Assembly: GCA_017506865.1 (NCBI GenBank)
Contig: JAFCMP010000099.1
Location: forward strand, 186,001 to 250,000
Source of the DNA: Tribonema minus
Lineage: Eukaryota; Sar; Xanthophyceae; Tribonematales; Tribonemataceae
Direction of reading: 5' to 3'
Length of the DNA: 64,000 nucleotides
Shown here in pieces: positions 53,648 to 64,000 of this stretch. The notes beneath the pieces are model-generated. The model searched no databases. It saw only the letters and a list, made by a program, of their open reading frames with translations, and was not told where the DNA came from. Both the position numbers and the translations under genes were made by a program. How positions within the stretch are numbered: the first letter of the stretch is position 1; every line of letters starts with the position of its first letter.

Positions 53648-56600
53648 CTACACGGCGCGTACCGCGCTCTGCCCGCCGCCGCTGCTGCGCACCAGGATGT
53701 TGCCGGTAACCGTCTGGCGCACGTCGATGACGTACGGGCCGGTGCCGAGCACTGACACGGAGCCGAGCGCGGTGTCCGTCACGACGCCCAGCACGATGGT
53801 GCGCGCGAAGAGCGTGAGCGTGCGCGCGCCCTCGGGGCGCGCGACGAGGCCGCCCAGCACGCGGAAGCGCCCCACGCGCGCGCGCACGTCGGTGATGGTG
53901 ACCTGCGATGGGGGGGGTGGGGGGGTGGGGGGGCACAGTTCAGTGCACGGTTGTGTGTGTGTTGGGGGGGGGGGGATCACAGTTGAGGGAGAGGAGCGTG
54001 AGCGTGCGCGTGCCCTTCGTTGCGCGCGATGAGGCCGCCCAGCTCGCGGAATCGCCCCACGCGCGCGCGCACGTCGGTGATGGTGACCTACCTGCGCGGG
54101 GGGGGGTGGGGGGGGGTGAAGGGGGGGGGGGGGAGACAGTTCAGTGGTGGGTGGGTGGGTGGGTGGGGGGGGGGAGGGGCAGGGATGGGCAAAGTCGTGG
54201 GGGGGGGGGGGGGGGGCGAGGCGAGAGGCACAAGTTCGTTCAGTGCACCGTATTGCGGGCTGAGAAACGGGGCAGGGGGCACCTCGATAATTGCATGAGC
54301 GCGTACGCTGCACCGCTCGCTGCAGCAGCGCTCTACGTACGGCTGCGATGTCCGGCGGCAACAGTCACGGTACCGGTCTGAGACGACGTCTTCACAGTGC
54401 TTCAGCAGTACATGAGCTGCGGACTTCAAAGCGAGAACTTCGACAAACACTTACGTCGTCGACGACCGCGACGGCTGCCGTGGTGACCGTCACGGGCCCC
54501 GCCTGAGCGCTGAGGACGCCGTTGAGCCCTGCCGCGCGTGCGGTAAAGGTGTACGCGGTGCCCGTCGCGAGGCCCGTGAAGGGCACGCTGGTGGTCATGG
54601 CGGGGACCTCCTGCGACAGCGGCGCCGCCAGCGCCGGGCTGGTCACCTGGCAGAAAGGGGAGGGGGGGGGAGAGGGGTGTTAGGTTTATATAGAGGGAGG
54701 GGCGTGCGAAGGGTAGCAACGGGGGGAGGGTCGCGTGCTGGCTGATTCAGGCAATCGGCACTAGGCGCACAGGTATAGTGGGGATCGCTTGCGACAGTGG
54801 CGCCGCCAGCGCCGGGCTGGTCTTGTGGGTTGTGCCTAATCTGGGCGGGGTGCACAGCTCAGCCCAGAAAAAGTGCCATTTCAGAATAACTCAAGCACCC
54901 TCATATTAGTGGCATACTCTGCCAAAAAGCCTGTAGCCGCGATGCTGCTCACGGGGCGGTGTGTACGATTTGCGCTTGACTCAAAGATGCACTACCCAGA
55001 CTTCCGCCCTTCCAGCACGAGCTGCATGTGCAGCTATGTTCAGCGCACTGGCGTATGCACACCCTTGCTGCAATTTGTGAAAGGCGAGTTGCGCTTTCAG
55101 GTTTGCATAGACAACTGATAGTGCACCTGGCAACATAGGCATACTTGCATGCCCCCCTGACGTGAGACTCAGGCAGACGACACAAGCGCAAGCATGTCGT
55201 ACTTCAAAACCTGTTAGGCAGTTGAACTACTGCAGGTGACGCACCTGAATGATGAACTTCAGCGTGTCCAAGTTGACGCCGGGAACGGGCGCCGTCGCAG
55301 TGATGGCGACGTCAATCCTGCCGGCAACAGTGGGGCTGGCAACGGCGTTGATCACAGGCGGCAGTGCGGCGATGGCTCCGTAGAAGCCGCCATCTGCTTC
55401 AGGAAAGATCACAGTTGAAGTTTGGGTGAGTGATAGGGGAGCTGGCAGTAGACGTTAGGCAGAGCAACTTGCGGGCTCGCGTGTGGGGTGAGTTTGCGGT
55501 TTGAGGTAGGGTTTGAGTTAGCCCTAAATGAGCAGTATCAAGGGCGCGCCGCGCTGCTCTCCGCTGATGATCCGCTTGGCTGTTTTGCGGATCTCAATTG
55601 GAGTTGGGGCTACGGCTGCATCAGATGCCAGGCCGAGCAGCTTGAGGGCTGATGCGAGGGCAAGCCGAGGGATAACGCTTGCCCTAGGCATGTAAAATTC
55701 ACGCGGGCTCGAGCCACACTGCTACTGTTGTGGTCGGGGGGGGGTTAACTCGACACTCTCTCATGGGTGCGCATTCGGGAAGGTCGAAACGGCTGCCGCG
55801 TGGTCTGCGAACTGGAGTGTGCCTGTGCGGCTGCAGGTACTTTCCTAGATGACCCGACGCACGTGATAGCACAGCTGTTGATGTGCACCAGGGCTGACAG
55901 CAGTGATCCGCATATATGTCTTATGCCAGGGCTGGAAGCAGTGACTGCGTGTATTTCGCTGGGAAAATGTGACACTTTGGAGAAGATGTCTTGAAATCAA
56001 GTACGCTGTCACTATCGAGAACACGCCTGAATGAACTCCTATTGAAGTACATTGTCATGGTGAGAACACACCGTCAGAGCAGAGTGGGACCCGTCATCCA
56101 TGTGTAAATGTGTAAAAAGCTGCCGCCAGGGCTGGAAGCATCGCTACCGCATGTATTTCATGGGAAAGATTGTGAAGCTTTCAAGAGCACGTCTGAATGT
56201 CAATAAAGTCAAATGGAAGTAAATTATCATGACGAGAGCGCACCGACCGTCAGCGGAGTGGCACCCGTATAAAGTACACTATCACTTGCGAGAGCATGTT
56301 TTAACTTATAAAATAAGTCTTGATGCAGTACATCGTCATGGTGAGAACGCCCCGTCAGCCAAGTGGGACCTGTTGTTCTCGTACACGGGCCACTCGAGGT
56401 GCGCCCTGATGGCCCTGATGGGTATTGATGAAGTCTTTCAAATTGAGCCTCGTTGGAACATAATACATTGTCATGGCAAGAACGCACCGTCAGCCGAGTG
56501 AGACCCGTCGTTCTTGTACACGGTCCACTTGAGGTGCGCCCTGATGGCCCTGATGGGTATCGGGCCCGTGTAGAGGACGGCAGCGGCAGTGGGGAGGCCG

Positions 56601-59600
56601 GTCTGCACGAGCGCGTAAAATTGAAGTTGAAATTAGGGCTGGTTTTGGTCTTAGGTAAACTGAGCATTAGGGTTGAGGTACACTTCATAGTGGCGAGGCC
56701 AGTTGGCGAGAGCGCAAATTGTGCAAGGTAGAGGGCAGCAGCTTTTGGGTTAGGGTTTGGCACTAGGGCTAGGGTAGCGGCCAGGGAAGGCCAGATTGCG
56801 TCAACACAAACGTTAAACGGGAAAAGGGAAAAAAGTGCAAGAGAAAGTATGTTGCAGACACTGCACGGCAGCCATGGTGATGCAGTCAAAAAACACCTCG
56901 CTGGCGCTGATGGCACATGGGCCATGGCTTTTGTCAACAGGCCATTGGCATTGTGAAGAGAAGGTCTCCTGCCATGATGATCAGAAGACTTTGTGACATG
57001 AACAGTGTGCATCAATCACGGCACCTTCTTGACCCAGGCGGACTATCAGAAAGAGTGCTACAGCTGGGGGTAAACTGCACGGCAGTGTGCAATTTGGCAG
57101 CTGCGCTGTGCGCAGTGTTAAGTAGTTTGTTATTTTTACAAGACCTTTCCTCAGTGGACTTGCCAGCAGTCTTCGCGTGCATCGTGTGCACCAGACAATC
57201 TCTGTGTGCCTTTTGTGAGAACCACCGAGCAACAAGTTATGACACAAGCCAAATAGAGCAAGTGACTGATTCACACCCTTGCGATGGCAAGTTGTAGCAC
57301 GCTGGTGTGTGCGGACAGATGGATCGTCAGCATCGTCAATCGATATCGCAATGCACAAGACGTGTGCAGCGGGGCCCAAATCGAGTCAGAATCAAAGTGC
57401 ACAAGTCACTCGCGAGCGTGCTGGCGATGTCTTATCTGAATATGTAGCATCGTGCACCTCCTAGTGGAACACGTGTGCAGCACCGCTCGGAGTGAGACAC
57501 AAGTGAGTACATGAGTCACTCACCAGGGCTCAGCGCAAGTCCGAAGCGCGTAACACGAGTCACTCACCAGCTACACGAGTCACTCACCAGCGTGTTGACG
57601 ACGTCCGTGGCAACGGGCGTCACGGCGGCGTCGCTCGTCTCGGTCATGGTGTAGAAGATGTAGCCCGGCAGGCCGCCGGTGATGCTCAGCGTGAGCTCAT
57701 CCACGGGAGTGTACACCGCCGGCACGGCGGTGCCGCGTGGTGCTGTGCCACGCGCGCATTTTGACAGGTGGCAGGGACGGCGTCGGCAGCGGGGGCGGGC
57801 GTCGGCAACGGAGGCGGCAGTAGCAGCGGCAGCGGCAGCGGCAGCAGTGGCACAAAGTCAGGTGCGGTCGCAGAGCAGTTGCAGAGTTCTTGAAAAACTG
57901 GCCTCGGAATTGGAACCTCCAGAAGCTGCACGAGATTCTTGGAACGTCGCATTCACAGCACCATCACTGGCAGAAAGCAGGACCATTGCAGCGGCTGCCT
58001 GGTTTGCGCTGCGTCGCTGTTCTCGGTACACAATTGGCGCCAAAGCAGAGGCGTGCTTGTGCGCCGGCGTGCGTCCATCGTCTGCTTTGATGAACAAGTA
58101 CTCGCGAATGTGCATCAGGGAATTCATGAAAGCAACCCCAAGCGGACACAACCAACACTGATAAACGCGGCGTTGGCAGCAAATTGTGCACGCAGCGCTG
58201 AAATCACACGCCTTTGTTCACAACACACACACGCACAGCACAACACGCACAACAGGCAGCACTTCGCAGCCAAAGCAGACGCGGTGCACACCTGAGGCGT
58301 CGACGGCGAGCGCATTCGTCGCGCCGACGCTCGGCGCGACCGTTGCCGGCAGCAGCGCCGTCGCCGGCTCGCTGATGCGCACCGGCGGCACCACAGCCGT
58401 CCCCGTGATGCTGTTGACCTCCGCCGTATAGTCACGCCCCGCAACCAGCCCCGCGATCGTGGCGTGCTCCGCCCCCTGAGGGACCCCGGCAACGGCAGTT
58501 ACAACTGCGGGGGCCTGACGCACGCCGAGGACGTCTAGTGGCAGCGGCGGGAGAGTCACCGGCGCCGTGAGGAGCGCGTTGTAGGCGGTCACGGCGGGGG
58601 AGGAGGGGGCGGGCTTAGACTGCGCCCAGTAGACGTCGGCGGTGGTTGTGCTGGAGCGGATGACGGCGGTAGCGGGGGGCTTGGGGGCGGCCAGGAAGAC
58701 GGGGCCCTGCAGGTGGTGGGGGGGGGGGGGGGGAGATGAACATGGTTTGATTTAATGGAAGGTGGTGGTGTTGGGCAGGTTGGTATCTAGGGGCACGCCG
58801 ACTGTCATGGTACTGTACGCTGAAAGTTGCATGGCGTCGCTTTACGCCTGACATGCGCAGAGCGCTGCGTCACGCACCGCCGGGCACCCCCAAAAGCCCG
58901 GCCCGCCGGCCTCGAGGTACTTGCTGATGGTGATGCAGATGGCAAACGCGGCGGCGTCCTGCGCAAGCCACAACCCTTAACCCTCACCCTAACTCTAGCC
59001 CTAGCCATGTCCCCACCCTAACCCTGACTCTAGCGTGCTCACACATCGCGGGACAGCCGCCGAACCCCGGCTCGCCGACACCGACCTCGAGATTCTCGCT
59101 GATGGTGATGCAGATGGCAAATGTGGCGGCGTCCTGCGCGAGCCACAACCCTTAACCCTGACCCTAACTCTGGCCCTAGCCATGTCCCTAATCCTAACCC
59201 CGACTAGCGCGCGCTCACGCACCGCGGGGCAGCCGCCGAACCCCGGCCCGCTGACCTCCATGTACTCGCTGATGGTGATGCAGATGGTGAACGCGGCGGC
59301 ATCCTGACCCTAAATCCTAACCCTAACACTAACCTGGATCGTAAGCCCTAGCACTGGCTGGCTTAGATTAGGGTTAGGGTAAGTATTAGAGTTAACGCGC
59401 TCACGCACCGAGGGGCACCCTCCGAAGCCCGGCCCGCCGACCTCCAGGTACTCGCTGATGGTGATGCAGATCGCGAACGCGGCGGCGTCCTGCGCGAGCC
59501 ACGACAGCACGCGCGCGCCGCCGTCCACCGCGAGCTGCGCGAGCTCGCGCGTCGTGAAGTCAAACGTCGCGCGGAAGCGCCCGAGCCCCGGCCCCGTGCT

Positions 59601-62554
59601 GCCCGGGATGACCTCGAGGACGGAGGCGTAGCCGGCGCTGGCGACGAGGGGGGGGGCGGCGGCGAGGTTGAGCGCTGCGCGCACGTCGCGGCGCCCCACG
59701 ACGGTGCCTACCCAGTCCGGGTTGATGATGCGGAAGTCGAGGAAGCCCTGGGCGGTGAGGCTGGGGGCGATGGGGGGGGGAGGGGGGGGGGGGGGAGTGA
59801 GGGTGAGAGGCGTTCTCTAGTCTCTAGGCGGATTGCGCTCAAATGGAGGGAAGTTGGCACGGGTTTGAAGGTTTCATAGAGCGGAGTTCAGGTGCCTGCT
59901 GACAAGCTCAGCGCGGCCTTTCAGACATCCTCGAATGTCGCCCTGCACTGCACGGCGGTTGAAGTTTGCAGTGGCAGCATGAGTTTGTTGTTGTGCAAAT
60001 GTGCATGCCAGTTGCTAGTACAAAAGCGACCTGCGCTTGCCTCAGAGATCATGGCAGGTGCACAGGTGGAGTTGTTGTCTGCTGGCAGTACGTGCAACTG
60101 CTGTCAGAAGGCTAGGTCAGGGCTACAAAAGGTTTGTGGCTATAAAGCGCCAACCAGGAGCTCGAAAGTATGGTGCCTGCAGATTCCATGGTGCCCTCAA
60201 AGCTTATGTGGAATGGCCAGGGTTTACAGACCACGGCCACTGGCAATACGGAACTGCGCCAAGGTTGAGTCATCTTTCCTCCCGGCACCAGAGGCCAGAC
60301 GCACGCCAAACACACATCCACAGCCAAGGACACAGACAGCGCCAGCACACCAGCGGCACTCACGCGGTCTCCATGGTCCCCTCGAAGATCACGCGGAACG
60401 GCGCCACCGTCGCCGCCGCCGGCGGCGGTATGCGCGTGTCGATGAACGTGTTGACGAGGCGGCACTCGGCGACGTTCGCCGTGTCCACCTGCACCGTGAT
60501 GACGTCGTTCGCCACGAGGTCCGGCGTCACCTGGTAGTCGGCGACGGTGTCGATCTCGAGCTGCGCGAGCGCGGGCGTCGCGGGCGCGGGCGGCGGCGGC
60601 GCGATGCCGCCCCAGCAGATGGCTGCGGCAGCGGCAGCGGCGGCGGCAGCGGCATTAAGCACGTCAAACAGCGCACGCACATCACGGGGGCACAGGCTGC
60701 AACGGCGGCGGCGGAGGCGCTGGTGGCAGCGGCGGCAGCGGAGGCAGTGGCATGTGAGTACAGAGGCTGGCGCATGCAGATCGTGCGGTCAGCGATTGCG
60801 GCGGCAGCGGCGGAGGCGGCAGCGGCGGCGGCGGCGACGGCGGCAGCGGCATGTCAGCACAGCAACCAGCGCAGGCAGATTATGTGGGCACAGGCCGCAG
60901 CAGCTGCAGCAGATGGCTGCGGAGGTGGATGCTTGCGAAATGGCAGTACGCGGAAGCAGCCCCACAATCCACGTGTCTTTGGAAAGTGTACGAAAGAGAT
61001 GGGTGGTCGCCGAGTGCGCAACGGTGGGCGATGCCTGAGCGAGTGACCATGCCAAGCGTTGAACCTGACCAATACCTGAAGCGTAAAGGCTTCAACGCAC
61101 GTGGAAGCATGGATGCATACATCGATGGAGTGATTAGTGAGTAGCGCCTGGCTGCCCCAATCACGCGTGCTCACGTACATAGGGTCAGGGCCAGATCACA
61201 CGCACGCCTCCCCCCAGGCAGTCATTCACCCTCACACGCCACGATGCCGCGGCTGAGGACGGCGTTAGCTGCGGCAACGCGCCCGTCGTTGCAGTAGAGC
61301 ACGTTTCAGCGACACCGTCGAGCCGGAGGAGACACTTGCCGTGCTGCAACGCGGCTGCGGGCCCCCCACATTCACCTCAACTCTCAACTTCAAGTCCCTG
61401 CCCGGACGTCAACTCTCAACAACGGCGTCGAGCCGCAGAGGGTACCCCGAAGGCGTGCTCCTCAACATCCCGCAAGCTCTGCTCGGATTACACTGTCTTG
61501 ACGCTGCACACCCTGGCCTAGGCAGTCGCGCTGCGCCCTCATCTGACCGCCAGCTTGTGCACGTACTTGCACATTCGCAGTCACGAGGGCCCCAAGGAAG
61601 GCAAGATGCCCGGTGCGCGCGTGCAGCGTCAGTTCACACGCAGCAGCTCCACACCCCTGCGCCGTACTTTAGGAGCGTGCCCGCTGGCGCCGCCGCTGCA
61701 CACAGCGCGGCATTCCCGCTCTATCGCGCGCACTGTAACATTCACGTGAAGTTTGAGCTCACCACCTATTGAAGATAAAGTTGAAATTTACGCTCACCTG
61801 CGCTGCGCCCCAGGAGCGCGCTGGCTGGCGCCGCTGCAGTCCCGCTCCTTCGCGCGCGCTTCCAATGCACTTCAAGTTTGTGCGCTTCCGGTAATACACT
61901 TGATGTGTGCGCCTCACCTCCGGGGTGGTTGACATAGAACGCCACGTCGCCGCCGCTGAACATCGGATTGGCACTTGAAGTCTGCGCTCACCAAAATACA
62001 CCTGAAGTTTGCGCCTCACCTCCGGGGTGGGGTTGACCTCGATGCCATGCCACGTCACCACCGCTGAACACTGGAATGGCCGCTCCGACGTGCTGCGCGC
62101 GCCGCGCGTTGCCACTTGAAGTTTGCGCGCACCACCACCCAGGAATACACTTGAAGTTTGCACTCACCTCCGGGGTGGTTGACCTCGAACGCCACGTCGC
62201 CGCCGCTGAACACCGGAATGGCACCTTGAAAGTCCGCTCACGACCTATGTAATAAAGTTGATTTTTAAACTCACCTCCGGGGTGGTTGACCTTGAACGCC
62301 ACGTCACCACCGCTGAACATCGGAATTGCACTTGAAGTTTGCGCTCACTGGTAGTACACTTTGAAGTTTGTGCTCACCTCCAGGGTGGTTGACCTCAAAC
62401 GCCACGTCGCCGCCGCTGAACACCGGAATGGCCGCGCCGACGCGCTGCGTGCCGCGCGTTGCTATGAGGGCGCCGCGCTTGCCGGCATACTCTTGAAATC
62501 CCTCCACAGTCACAAAGTCACGGTCCGGGAAGAGGACAATGTTGCTGGGGGGCA
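53648..62554 (-). CDS. multidomain secreted/surface protein with RDFV-NHPG and fibronectin III-like domains, 5'-incomplete
   Basis: Nine minus-strand exons join in phase to about 689 codons: 62378-62554, 60364-60622, 59409-59760, 58292-58706, 57588-57742, 56488-56602, 55245-55393, 54455-54646, 53648-53902. The stop is at 53648-53650. Exon 1 here reads NIVLFPDRDFVTVEGF ... GGDVAFEVNHPG, and the next continues ICWGGIAPP and TPDLVANDVITVQVD. From memory, this RDFV...NHPGG-ICWGG module occurs mostly in bacterial secreted Ig/FN3 proteins. Exon 3 ends EYLEVGGPGFGGCP. Exons 4 and 8 look like FN3 domains (TTTADVYWAQSK, VTAYNALL; VPFTGLATGTAYTFTARAAG). Exons 5-7 carry YIFYTMTETSDAAV and VLYTGPIPIRAI, chitobiase-like 'YYT' edges. 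The last exon is VTITDVRARVGRFRVLGGLV onward. All eight donors are GT; acceptors follow long C-runs. The signal-peptide exon is missing, probably to the right. The function is unknown; binding or adhesion is a guess. Confidence 0.75.
53930..54225 (-). repeat. poly-G/poly-C tracts with an acceptor-side echo of the last exon
   Basis: 54000-54090 copies the first ~85 bp of exon 53648-53902 (CGCGCGCGCGCACGTCGGTG, ATGGTGACC). It is followed by G-runs of up to ~17 at about 53960-53972, 54099-54132 and 54160-54218. On the transcript strand these are C-runs preceding splice acceptors. Confidence 0.85.
54765..54835 (-). repeat. acceptor-side echo of the FN3 exon at 54455-54646
   Basis: A copy of the first ~50 bp of the exon: TGCGACAGTGGCGCCGCC, AGCGCCGGGCTGGTC. 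It stands 165 bp upstream in transcript order, where the splice AG context has diverged. Confidence 0.8.
56225..56445 (-). repeat. donor-side echoes of the exon at 56488-56602
   Basis: Two copies (near 56340-56440 and 56225-56270) repeat the exon's 3' half with donor: CGCACCGTCAGCC, GAGGTGCGCCCTGATGGCCC. The nearer copy spans ~100 bp at ~130-bp spacing and is the better preserved. Confidence 0.85.
57515..57590 (-). repeat. short donor repeats after the exon at 57588-57742
   Basis: The donor motif with its flank, CACGAGTCACTCACCAG, occurs three times in ~75 bp (AGCTGGTGAGTGACTCGTG on the transcript strand). Only the outermost gives a usable phase with the next exon. Confidence 0.8.
58855..59310 (-). 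repeat. donor-side echo array of the exon at 59409-59760
   Basis: Three ~180-bp units repeat the last ~90 bp of the exon (GARGTACTCGCTGATGGTGATGCAGAT region, encoding FAICITISEYLEVGGPGFGG) with its donor and a telomere-like CCCTAACCCT stretch. Divergence increases with distance: EYMEV, then residues altered at several positions. Confidence 0.9.
60622..60860 (-). repeat. GCN/GGCAGC triplet tract before the exon at 60364-60622
   Basis: Interrupted GCGGCAGCGGCG runs flank 60622-60660 and 60700-60860. On the minus strand they read as GCC/GCT/TGC triplets leading into the acceptor GCCGCAG. Confidence 0.75.
61790..62345 (-). repeat. donor-side echo array of the NHPG exon at 62378-62554
   Basis: Four copies (near 61910, 62015, 62165 and 62268) repeat the exon's last ~55-90 bp with donor: CTCACCTCCGGGGTGGTTGAC, shortened to CTCCGGGGTGGTTGAC, and GCCACGTCGCCGCCGCTGAAC. 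Their frames still read SGGDVAFxVNHPGG, so selection or recency keeps them close. Spacing is ~105-150 bp, with ACTTGAAGTTTG in every intron part. Confidence 0.9.
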
Positions 62555-64000
62555 CTGTTGTGGGGGGAGGGGGGGGGGGGGGGGGGTCATCGTGTGCAGC
62601 GATATGCTTGACGAATCAAACACTGAAAATACGAAAAAGACCACACATCTGTTAAAATAGGCACTGATTAGTAGTAGGCTGCAGCAGGTGCGCGATCATG
62701 CGCCCTGCACTGTGTGCGACTGCCAAGTTGCTACTTTGGGAGCCAACATGACGACAAGGTTAGTTGGTCTCTGCAGCTGCTGCTGACTCCGGAAATCTGC
62801 GTGGTGCTTGCGCATGTGCGGCTTCTTGGCCCGTTCTAGGCACACCGTTGGCACACATCGTCGTCACTTCAAAAGCACCAGCGAAGGTAGAACTCCAGCC
62901 AGATTGGAAAGGCCAGATCCCTTGTCTTTGACAAAGAATCATGCTATTCGGACAGCGACCAATGACGGTACGACGCCACTTCCAGTCAAGGGACTACATG
63001 GTCGCTGTCGCGGTGTCTGATGAAAGCGCTATGTTTTTTACGAGGTGAGCGCTGTGCTGTGCCTCGGTGCTGTCTTGTGCACGAAAGGTCAACTAGTCCT
63101 GTGCACTGGCTATCGCGTACCTGGAAGGGCCGCCAGCGCAATCAGGGGAAGCCCGAATACCAGCTGCGACGACACACAAACGCGACACGCCATCTTGAGT
63201 GCAGAGTATGTACAAGCACATGACATATCTTGTGATCGCCGGAAAGGGAGAAACCGAATCCAGTGCCGCCGTGTTCAGCTTACCCCTGCTTGCGCAGCGC
63301 GCCTTGCTGTCCAGCCCACCATGGCTGACAGTAATCACAGATCCAGCAGGCCTCAAAAGTCGCGCGCTGCTGTTGTGTTGACTCAATGAGGCGTAGACAG
63401 TTTGCGATCAATTACCCACTTAACGTCTGCTCGTGCTCTTGTAACTGTCGTTCAGCTCTGACGCTTCGTTCTTCGTCGTGTGGCGGTTGCAATTCATCAA
63501 CCGCGGTTATTGGGGGTTCCTCGAAATCAACGTGAGTAGAAGTTTTTGTCCCCCATCATCATGCCCTCTCTCTCATGCATATCCTCATCCCCATCATCAT
63601 GCCCTCCTCCTCTCATGCAGAACTAAATAGAGCACATGGTATGAAAAAGAGGCCATCTGCACCACCGCTGTAAACAAGGCAAGCGCGCGTACGCAGGCTG
63701 ACAGACATGCAGAGAGCTAAAGGGGGTAGGTAGCATTGCACTGGCAGACTGCATGCAGCTGCACTAGCAGCTAGACAGAGCTGTGGGGCATTTCAACATG
63801 GCTGAAAGCAGGCAAATTCAGCAACTCCCCGCACTTTGTGGGCAAATGACACACAAAATGTAATGTGTATTTGTGCACGTTGTCATGACTTCGATGGAAG
63901 CTTGAAGGAGAGGGAGACTGGACTTTGGCTGTTGCAGCGGGTGGCCCCGCTGCAAAGATGGTGTCAAATGACATGGGCTGTGACATGTGCTCTCAAGCCG
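62555..64000. other. right-hand end, no gene supported
   Basis: The missing first exon or exons of the multidomain minus-strand gene should lie here or beyond. I found no signal peptide on the minus strand, and no exon with the needed phase 1 donor that I would defend. G-run at 62558-62586; CATCATGCCCTC direct repeat at 63558-63612. Confidence 0.4.

Noticed and set aside
59892..61046. 384-codon plus-strand frame, Ala/Arg-rich
   Set aside because: It overlaps, antisense, the supported minus-strand exon at 60364-60622 and GC-triplet repeats; no motifs.

Overview
This is nuclear DNA of a eukaryotic alga, most likely one with a red-lineage secondary plastid such as a haptophyte or stramenopile. 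The evidence is as follows. Five genes are broken into small exons with phase-consistent GT-AG and frequent GC-AG introns (5 of the 39 donors I could place). A decayed piece of plastid psaD lies in an intron, and psaD is plastid-encoded only in red-type plastids and their derivatives. There is an F-box/ankyrin gene of a type common in algal genomes. A Ty1/copia and an R2-like non-LTR retrotransposon are both intact. Species and chromosome position cannot be read from the window.

Layout. 1-7641 (-): 3'-incomplete FAD/NAD(P)-binding amine-oxidase-type oxidoreductase. 7863-16066 (+): cytosolic 5'-nucleotidase III (NT5C3/UMPH-1) homologue, 7 exons, head-to-head with the previous gene across 221 bp. 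17496-18194 (-): single-pass membrane protein of unknown function, facing an F-box/ankyrin gene (+) that starts at about 18339 and is split by a 4,731-bp Copia element (19065-23795). The Copia element has identical 280-bp LTRs and a 5-bp target duplication. 24875-38492 (+): a complete 14-exon WD40 gene matching transducin beta-like 2 (426 aa predicted). 38938-39305 (-): decayed 3' scrap of the non-LTR element. 39732-46645 (+): secreted Cys-rich/PTSRK-linker/SMP-30-like beta-propeller protein, 8 exons. About 48450-53080 (-): intact non-LTR retrotransposon with a 1.5-kb-codon ORF (RT, CCHC, restriction-like endonuclease). 53648-62554 (-): 5'-incomplete gene of 9 exons for a surface or secreted protein with a bacterial-looking RDFV...NHPG domain and fibronectin III-like domains. 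62555-64000 holds no gene I can support.

The most unusual signal is in the introns. At many exon-intron junctions the last or first 30-100 bp of the real exon, plus the adjoining intron, is repeated as one to several degenerate tandem 'echoes' inside the intron, spaced roughly 70-175 bp apart. I see this in four of the five host genes, on the donor side, the acceptor side, or both, and once after a stop codon. The echoes inflate introns and create long spurious ORFs. A second signal is a perfect 12-bp palindrome, TACTTCGAAGTA, present six times outside exons.

The host genes show no shared pathway; they look like ordinary single-copy loci spaced by repeats. All gene models are by eye, from splice motifs, phase and remembered family motifs, without searches.
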